This document shows, piece by piece, positions 58,725-64,000 of a stretch of 64,000 bases of DNA. Below the pieces are notes generated by a model. That model saw only the letters and a program-made list of their open reading frames with translations, had not been told where the DNA came from and searched no databases. Numbering within the stretch: the first letter of the stretch is position 1; each line of letters opens with the position of its first letter. Source of the stretch: Henningerozyma blattae CBS 6284 (taxonomy: Eukaryota; Ascomycota; Saccharomycetes; Saccharomycetales; Saccharomycetaceae); NCBI RefSeq assembly GCF_000315915.1, contig NC_020186.1, positions 1,488,001 to 1,552,000 of the forward strand, read 5' to 3'. Position numbers and translations under genes: made by a program.

Positions 58725-59092
58725 AATTATAACTATATATTTATCTATTAGCAGTTGGTTTGAAGCTATCAAAACTTCAATATACTTATCTAATAAAAAT
58801 TAAAACAATTTATCAAAACTTTAGATGTAAGATTTAATAAATAGATGTTTTTTTATTTAAAAAAAAACACAAGAATGATTGAATTTAGAAAATATTAAAA
58901 AATACTTATACAAAATTGTGAAGTGTTGTGTGAATGGACTAATAATAGTCAATATATGGTAAACAAACAAAAGATGGAGAAGGGATTTTTTGATGATATA
59001 TTATAGTGATATTTTTCCCTCTTTTATTTTTTAACATACGTATCCAATCTTATTATTATTTAAAAAAGGTGTCTGTATTTTTGTGTAAATAA
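58725..59092. terminator. Convergent 3' region PEX35/CLC1
   Basis: About 370 AT-rich bases between two converging stops, with an A run at 58858-58867 and TATATA-type elements, consistent with overlapping polyadenylation signals. No gene is seen. Confidence 0.4.
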
Positions 59093-59648
59093 CTATGCAC
59101 CTGGTGCATTAGCATTGCCTTTTAATTTCAAAAGAATTTCCTTGAACTTGGATCTATCTCTACCACCAACAATATCAGCATCGTCAACGTTGATTAATTG
59201 TAACGCACGATCCCAGGTTGTTGTGTTTTCTTGATTGAAAAATTCGTCTCTTTCTTTCAAAAACTTCTCGGCTTCTTCTCTAACTTGCTTCAATTGTTGT
59301 TCTTTCTTATTGTTATATGATTCATAAAATTCATCAACATGCTTAATGGCAGCATCTTGTAATTTTTTTTTGGTCTTCTGCATCCTTGGCGTCTCTTTCT
59401 TCAATCTCCTTAGCTCTCTTTTCTTTCCATTCTTGGATGGCTTGATTATCACCCATCATGTTAGTGGTGGTTGGTTCATTGCTGGTATAGGTTTGGTTAC
59501 TAATTTCAGAATTAGCCATTAAATCATCATTTAATTCTTGTGGTTCGGTTTCATTATTTAATTCAGGGAAGTTTTCTTCAAATTCGTTGATGCCTTGAGG
59601 GTCTAATAAATTTGGTTCACCATTAGTAATTGGAGTACCTTCAGCCAT
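59093..59648 (-). CDS. CLC1: Clathrin light chain, interrupted by a one-base frameshift in an A9 run
   Basis: The clathrin light chain binds the hub of the heavy chain and regulates coat assembly. The frame from the ATG at 59648 covers the acidic N-terminus (INEFEENFPELNNE, the conserved EExFP-type block) and the start of the helix (QEWKEKRAKEIEERDAKDAE), then stops at 59343. The rest (LQDAAIKHVDEFYESYNNKK ... DRALQLINVDDADIVGG, ILLKLKGNANAPGA) continues in another frame to 59093. The break is at a run of nine A (minus strand; T at 59363-59371). One A fewer would join the two halves at QKK-LQD and give about 184 residues. A sequencing error or a real mutation are both possible. The gene is otherwise undamaged, which favours error. 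Confidence 0.92.
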
Positions 59649-60185
59649 TGTGTATATTTATTTATGTTACTGGTTAATTATTTTGCAATTGACTTTTTTC
59701 AGAATAACCACCTATTTGTAAAAGTGCCCGTTAATTTAGGTTAGCAGTTTCTCTTAATTGTGGTACAGATAGATCTCAATGATTAATTGGTTTAAAAATT
59801 TCCAAGGAAACTATATAAATTTTTATCAATTAAGTATGTATATATTCAATCTAAAATAAAACCTTCGATTCTTAGATCCTCTATTATTGTTTTGTCTTGC
59901 TTCCAAATTTAAAACTCAAATGTCAACTTGCTCAATTCCCCCTGCGGGCAATTTTGAATTTCCCAATGTAAAATTTCTGATCACATGTAGAATCGTACAA
60001 AGTTATTGAATTTTTAAACATTCGGAGTTTTTTTTATTTAAGAAAAAGGATATAAAAAGTATACATAAAATAAAAAATAATAAGACTTTGGAAAATGATG
60101 CTATTTATTAATGATAATTTACTGTGGTATGCCTATCTATGTATGTAGGGTAGTTATCTGGTAAATAATATATAATTTGATTTAC
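59649..60185. other. CLC1 promoter and TRS65 3' region
   Basis: About 540 AT-rich bases. ATCACATG at about 59980-59987 is a Cbf1/E-box-like site, followed by AT-rich sequence, but no CDEIII-like TTTCCGAAA element follows, so this is not a point centromere. No gene is seen. Confidence 0.4.
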
Positions 60186-62009
60186 CTATTGAACTAACAC
60201 GCTAACATTATTACCGATTTCAAACATCTCATTAGATTGTAAGTCTAGTACTTTCAGTCCATTCAACGATGAATAATAACCAGAAATAATTCCAATAAAA
60301 TTCAAATCAACAAAATACGATTCATTGGAATTGATGAGTGGCAATTTAAAATCATTTGATTTCAGAATTATTCCTTCTATTAAATTTGAAAATTTTTTAT
60401 GGAATTGATATTGTTTGTCTAATGATAATGGCTTATTGATTGAACCATTTGCATTAATGGGTGAGGATATGCCGTTAGTTAGTTGGTTATTAGTATTATT
60501 GTTATAGTAAATAACTAGATCTAATGCAGAATTTGAAAGGTTTATGATTTGTAATCTTAAAATGAATCTCTTGCCTTTTGTCACCTTGATATTATTATTT
60601 AAAAATTTGAACTTCACGTTTAGGAATCTATTTAAATTATTATTGGAGGCGTTATTCATTGAAGAATTTTGAAGCAATGAAGTTGATGAATTTGTTATTG
60701 GCAAATTTCCAAATTTAGGGACCGAATAAATTAATGATGAGGTTTGTGATAAGGTACGGAATCTATTAGATGAAGTTGTGTTTCTTTTTAAGGTCACATC
60801 AGTTTCCCAGCATGTAGAAATCGGTATCAAAGTGTTAGGTAACGAAGCTGAAACGAATGAATAGTTTAGAGTTACACGGATTCGATGTTGAGAGTTTAAT
60901 TGGTTACTCGTTGACGTGACATTGTTGGATGGTAAATTGCTTATATTAAGATTAGAATATGATAATGGAGGTTGAGACAATGGTATAGTAGAAGATGATG
61001 TAAATAAGGGTAACTTATAGCCTAAACTAAAACTATCATTTTCAGATACTTCAAATGGTAAAGATAGTGGACAAATTGGATTGATAGTGATGTGCGAAGG
61101 CGTCGATGTATTGGAGTTATCTAATAATTGGTAATCTAACTTATTAAAAATTAGTTTAAATTCTTCAGAGTTCAAGAATTCTTCATTTAATTGTAAAGCT
61201 GACTTTGAGATTTGAAAATCTAACGATGAATAAATGCACAATAACGATTTGATAGAATTATTTCTTAATCTCATACTCAATAATGAATATATTGGAAATT
61301 CAATATTTAGATAGCTTGATGTGAAATTTACAAAATCTTCATTTAAATCAGGGTTAGATATATCAGAAGGTGTTTGAGGTGGTATATGAGATAATGAAGT
61401 TGAACTGAACAGGTACTGTCTAGATCCATTATCAGTTCGAGGATTGTGTTTATGCCTGTTATCGTTCCATAAATTTACCGGTTCAAAGCTAGGTAAATAA
61501 TCTTGTTCATCATCTTCATCTTTATTTTCATCTTCATCTTCATCTTCATCTTCATCATTATCATCTTCCTCTTCTTCTTCTTCAATTTCATTTTTATTAT
61601 TATTTAGTTTTGATTTTTTACTATCTGTTGAATTTCTATAATTGTAATTAAACTGTATTTTAATTAAGTTATTATAACCATTATTCATCACGACACTAGA
61701 TCTGAATATTAAATCTTTACAAATATTTTGTTTTAACTGGTATAGGAAGTAATTTTCATTTCCCTTTTCCTTACCAGGATTCTCCATCTTATCAAAATAT
61801 GACAAATCATTTGATTCTAGAATTTTTGTATCATTTATCCAAATTTTAAAACTTTGTAAGACAAGAATACGCTCTTTTGTAATTGGCCAGTGTATAAATA
61901 ACTTTAAATTCTCATCAAATAAAATAAATTGACGTAATTGGTGAGAATCTTTAATACCTTGTAAATCTTTTGCATCTATATCATCGTTTAAAGGTACAAA
62001 GCATTCCAT
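60186..62009 (-). CDS. TRS65: TRAPP II complex subunit Trs65 (Kre11)
   Basis: Trs65 belongs to TRAPPII, the Rab GEF for late Golgi traffic, and was first found by its cell-wall beta-glucan effect (Kre11). The protein is 607 residues against about 560 in S. cerevisiae. Colinear blocks: MECFVPLNDDIDAKDL, VVMNNGYNNLIKIQF, YLPSFEPVNLWND, FPIYSLLSMRLRNNSIKS, SSLDFQISKSA, INPICPLSLPFE, SWETDVTLKR-type CWETDVTLKRNTTSS, NVKFKFLNNNIKVTKGKRF, DLVIYYNNNTN, LIEGIILKSND, FIGIISGYYSSLNGLKVLDL. The extra length is an acidic run (about 140-168, DEDEDEDEDENKDED) and Asn/Ser repeats. Start: ATG at 62009. Order CLC1-TRS65-MRPS35 equals S. cerevisiae. Confidence 0.95.
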   Translation of the reverse strand: MECFVPLNDDIDAKDLQGIKDSHQLRQFILFDENLKLFIHWPITKERILVLQSFKIWINDTKILESNDLSYFDKMENPGKEKGNENYFLYQLKQNICKDLIFRSSVVMNNGYNNLIKIQFNYNYRNSTDSKKSKLNNNKNEIEEEEEEDDNDEDEDEDEDENKDEDDEQDYLPSFEPVNLWNDNRHKHNPRTDNGSRQYLFSSTSLSHIPPQTPSDISNPDLNEDFVNFTSSYLNIEFPIYSLLSMRLRNNSIKSLLCIYSSLDFQISKSALQLNEEFLNSEEFKLIFNKLDYQLLDNSNTSTPSHITINPICPLSLPFEVSENDSFSLGYKLPLFTSSSTIPLSQPPLSYSNLNISNLPSNNVTSTSNQLNSQHRIRVTLNYSFVSASLPNTLIPISTCWETDVTLKRNTTSSNRFRTLSQTSSLIYSVPKFGNLPITNSSTSLLQNSSMNNASNNNLNRFLNVKFKFLNNNIKVTKGKRFILRLQIINLSNSALDLVIYYNNNTNNQLTNGISSPINANGSINKPLSLDKQYQFHKKFSNLIEGIILKSNDFKLPLINSNESYFVDLNFIGIISGYYSSLNGLKVLDLQSNEMFEIGNNVSVLVQ

Positions 62010-62477
62010 TATAATGAGTGAATTGGTTGATTTAGCTTTCCTTTAATTAGATCACTGGCTTTTGTTTAATTTGTTCGTTTTTTTCATATTCTTCTTCAGC
62101 CTACCTACTGATTTTTTGCACATAACAAAATCTCTGCGAAATCCAAAAACAAACAAGCATATCATCAGTGCCGAAATACTGGATTCATTCCTACTGCAGT
62201 TATTCTCTGGAAGTAAATATGAAAATATCGAAAAAAATATACAGCATTTTCTAAACTTTAAGTGACTCAAATTTAAAATCATTTTACAATTTGCACTACC
62301 TGCATTTCAGAAAGCAACAGCGACAAAAAAAAATAATAATAACAATCTATTAACAAGATATACACATATATATGTAATTAAATATTTGTATAAAAAATAA
62401 TGCTTATATATACAGTAGAATTTAAGATACAAATGGCCATCCAACAATGTATTATAAAGTTTTTAATAGTAGTGATA
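62010..62477. other. TRS65 promoter and MRPS35 3' region
   Basis: About 470 bases, AT-rich. Two overlapping short frames (62052-62282 minus, 62062-62265 plus) mirror each other and have no protein-like features. TATATATGTA at about 62365-62376 is unassigned. Confidence 0.4.
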
Positions 62478-63515
62478 TCAAATATAAATCATTCTTCCTA
62501 AAGAATCGAATCCAATCTTTCTATCTGTTTTATTATCTCTATTTGATCTACCATATCTTACACCGACATGTCCCACTTTAGCTTCTTGAAACCTCCAAAG
62601 AGATCTGTCACCTTGACGAACCTCACCATATACGACTTTATGCTTTTTTGTTGTGTTTTCTGCAGTGGGATCAACTTCACTTAATTTTTTTAAAGTTGTT
62701 TCTGCAGGCTCTAAGCCCAAGATTTCAGCAGCTTCAAGAGCACCAAAATGCTGAGATTCCGGTAATGTAACAAATCGAGATGTTAGCGCACTTGTTGGAA
62801 CTGGCAATTCACTTAAATTTTCTTTGGTAATATTTTCTCTAAATATTGGGAATAAATTTTCCATTGTATTTGCCATTTTTTTAAGAGAGCCTTTTATACG
62901 TCCATGATTCTCCCAATTTTGCTCAATTTTATATAATCGATCAATGGCCTCTACCCTTGCTACCTTTAAGCCGTATTTGAGAGATACTTGTTGAGGAGAT
63001 AATCCTTCGGTATGTATATCTTCATATATACGGGCTTTTAACTCTTCTGTTACTATATAATTTGTATGGCAATGAGGGTTTTGTGGAAATGGTTGAAGTT
63101 GCCTCCTAAACTCTCCAGAACTATTCTTTGAACTAGATATAGAATTCGAAGGTGCTGATGATAATTTTTTATTAACAGTATCATAAATAAGTGGTTGCTG
63201 TGTAACAGGATTGCGTAATACGATACCCCTCTCCAGATCTGGTCTAATAAAATTTGTTGTGTTGGGTGTCTTTGGAGGAGCAAAATATTTGTTGTGTACA
63301 TATTCCTTCTTGTAATTACGAGGCCCTAAAAACTGAAACATAGCATGACGTAGTTGAGTACTGTGATCTTTTGGATTTTTTTGAATATTAGTTTTTCCTT
63401 GAGTTGCTGCATTGAAAGAAGAAGGCGGATAAGCAATCCTCTTTCTAGACATCTGCCTTATTTGTACCCTTACAGGAGAATTTATAGCACTAGGCATATG
63501 CTGAGACTTGAACAT
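62478..63515 (-). CDS. MRPS35: Mitochondrial small-subunit ribosomal protein Mrps35
   Basis: A yeast mitochondrial 37S ribosome component. The protein is 345 residues, the same length as in S. cerevisiae. The N-terminus is basic with no acidic residues in the first 35 (SPVRVQIRQMSRKRIAYPP), suitable as a mitochondrial targeting sequence. Family blocks include QLRHAMFQFLGPRNYKKEYVHNKYF, FIRPDLERGIVL, YIVTEELKARIYEDIHTEGLS, LKVARVEAIDRLYKIEQNWE, LESQHFGALEAAEILGLEPA-type residues and the C-terminal VGHVGVRYGRSNRDNKTDRKIGFDSLGR motif. Start: ATG at 63515. Divergent from the gene at the right edge. Confidence 0.95.
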   Translation of the reverse strand: MFKSQHMPSAINSPVRVQIRQMSRKRIAYPPSSFNAATQGKTNIQKNPKDHSTQLRHAMFQFLGPRNYKKEYVHNKYFAPPKTPNTTNFIRPDLERGIVLRNPVTQQPLIYDTVNKKLSSAPSNSISSSKNSSGEFRRQLQPFPQNPHCHTNYIVTEELKARIYEDIHTEGLSPQQVSLKYGLKVARVEAIDRLYKIEQNWENHGRIKGSLKKMANTMENLFPIFRENITKENLSELPVPTSALTSRFVTLPESQHFGALEAAEILGLEPAETTLKKLSEVDPTAENTTKKHKVVYGEVRQGDRSLWRFQEAKVGHVGVRYGRSNRDNKTDRKIGFDSLGRMIYI

Positions 63516-63798
63516 TATTGGTAAGTGTAAATAATATTACTCTAGTCAATTAAGTTAATCACTTTCTCTTACAAATATTTCTTTTGATCCCCTGTTTTCA
63601 AAGTTTTATGTATTAAAATTATATATATTCATATTTCAAAATATTTAAAAAAATTTAAGAAAAGGCCGTAAAAATAAAAGATTCGCGTCTTTTAATATTA
63701 ATTAATAGAAAACACATAATGTTAAATAATAATAATATTTGATACATTTTATAAATACTATAAATAACACTTTAATTTGAAATTTTTGATCAGCTGTT
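63516..63798. promoter_or_regulatory. Divergent promoter region of MRPS35 and the right-edge gene
   Basis: About 280 AT-rich bases between divergent start codons, with A-rich tracts near 63640-63680. No specific motif is recognised. The minus-strand frame at 63702-63890 overlaps the start of the right-edge gene and is not credible. Confidence 0.35.
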
Positions 63799-64000
63799 AT
63801 GAAGACTACAAAAAAGTCTTTATATAATAAATCGGCCGATGATGCATATAAATCTATGATAAAAAGGTCTCGATCTAGTCGAAACGTCAAGAAAGAATAT
63901 TCTCCATCTACAAAGGATCTGGAATGTCCTACTGTTGTATCTGATTCTGGTAATGATGAAGTTAGACATGGTATATCTGTTCAGGATAGATATGAGCAAC
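63799..64000 (+). CDS. N-terminal 67 codons of an unrecognised gene cut by the right edge
   Basis: ATG at 63799 opens a frame (MKTTKKSLYNKSADDAYKSM ...) that stays open to the last base. The visible part is hydrophilic, basic at first (KKSLYNK, KRSRSSRNVKK) and then acidic, with Ser/Asp/Glu, and has no membrane segment. It may be a nuclear or disordered protein. I do not recognise it, and neighbouring S. cerevisiae gene order does not suggest a clear name. Confidence 0.6.
   Translation, partial: MKTTKKSLYNKSADDAYKSMIKRSRSSRNVKKEYSPSTKDLECPTVVSDSGNDEVRHGISVQDRYEQ

Overview
The window is nuclear chromosomal DNA of a budding yeast of the family Saccharomycetaceae. The base composition is AT-rich, genes are mostly intron-less with long poly(A)/poly(T) runs between them, the two introns found are short with GTATGT 5' splice sites, there is a Ty1/copia retrotransposon, and almost every gene has a recognisable Saccharomyces cerevisiae counterpart. 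Blocks match S. cerevisiae gene order, but on interleaved tracks: VMA6/YLR446W plus DAK1-POB3-ITT1-ERV41 (chr XII/XIII), MAE1-TCD-LEU5-QCR10-OSH-VPS1 (XI/VIII), UTP30 (XI) with RPB4-YAK1-ROQ1-SFH5-RPA34 (X), then PEX35-CLC1-TRS65-MRPS35 (VII). Such interleaving is what differential gene loss after the whole-genome duplication produces, so a post-WGD genus (for example Kazachstania, Naumovozyma or Tetrapisispora) is my inference. I cannot name the species. All gene identifications rest on recalled family sequences and gene order, not on database searches.

Layout. 1-14.7 kb: a cut-off gene (perhaps TCB3), VMA6, a second MAPR-type haem-binding protein, a hexokinase-like kinase (YLR446W), a BAR-like orphan, DAK1, POB3 and ITT1. 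14.8-21.5 kb: a head-to-head pair of decayed Ty1/copia copies plus a third deletion fragment. 21.6-25.3 kb: ERV41 with a 175-nt intron holding a long perfect hairpin, then a conspicuously GC-rich island that runs into a C2H2 zinc-finger gene. 25.5-32 kb: MAE1 (no visible mitochondrial presequence), a second GC-rich island with a 21-bp perfect inverted repeat, TCD1/2 and LEU5. 33.8-42.6 kb: BSD2, QCR10 (spliced, split after codon 3), OSH6/7 and VPS1. 43-50.5 kb: UTP30, RPB4, a 3.4-kb gene-free stretch and YAK1. 51.3-64 kb: ROQ1, SFH5, RPA34, a stand-alone Bbc1/Aim3 C-terminal domain protein, PEX35, CLC1 (frameshifted in a run of nine A), TRS65, MRPS35 and the start of an unrecognised gene cut by the right edge.

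The genes are ordinary yeast housekeeping functions: vacuolar ATPase, dihydroxyacetone detoxification, chromatin (FACT), COPII cargo cycling, malate metabolism, tRNA t6A cyclisation, CoA import to mitochondria, phosphatidylserine transport, vacuolar/endocytic traffic, ribosome synthesis, Pol I and Pol II subunits, and mitochondrial translation. They are not one pathway. UTP30 and RPA34 share PAC and RRPE promoter motifs typical of ribosome-biogenesis genes. I found no tRNA, rRNA, CRISPR array or point centromere. No clearly new multi-gene system is visible. The items most worth following are the hairpin-bearing ERV41 intron, the GC-rich palindromic islands, the stand-alone Bbc1/Aim3 domain gene, the extra MAPR protein, the BAR-like orphan and the presequence-less malic enzyme.
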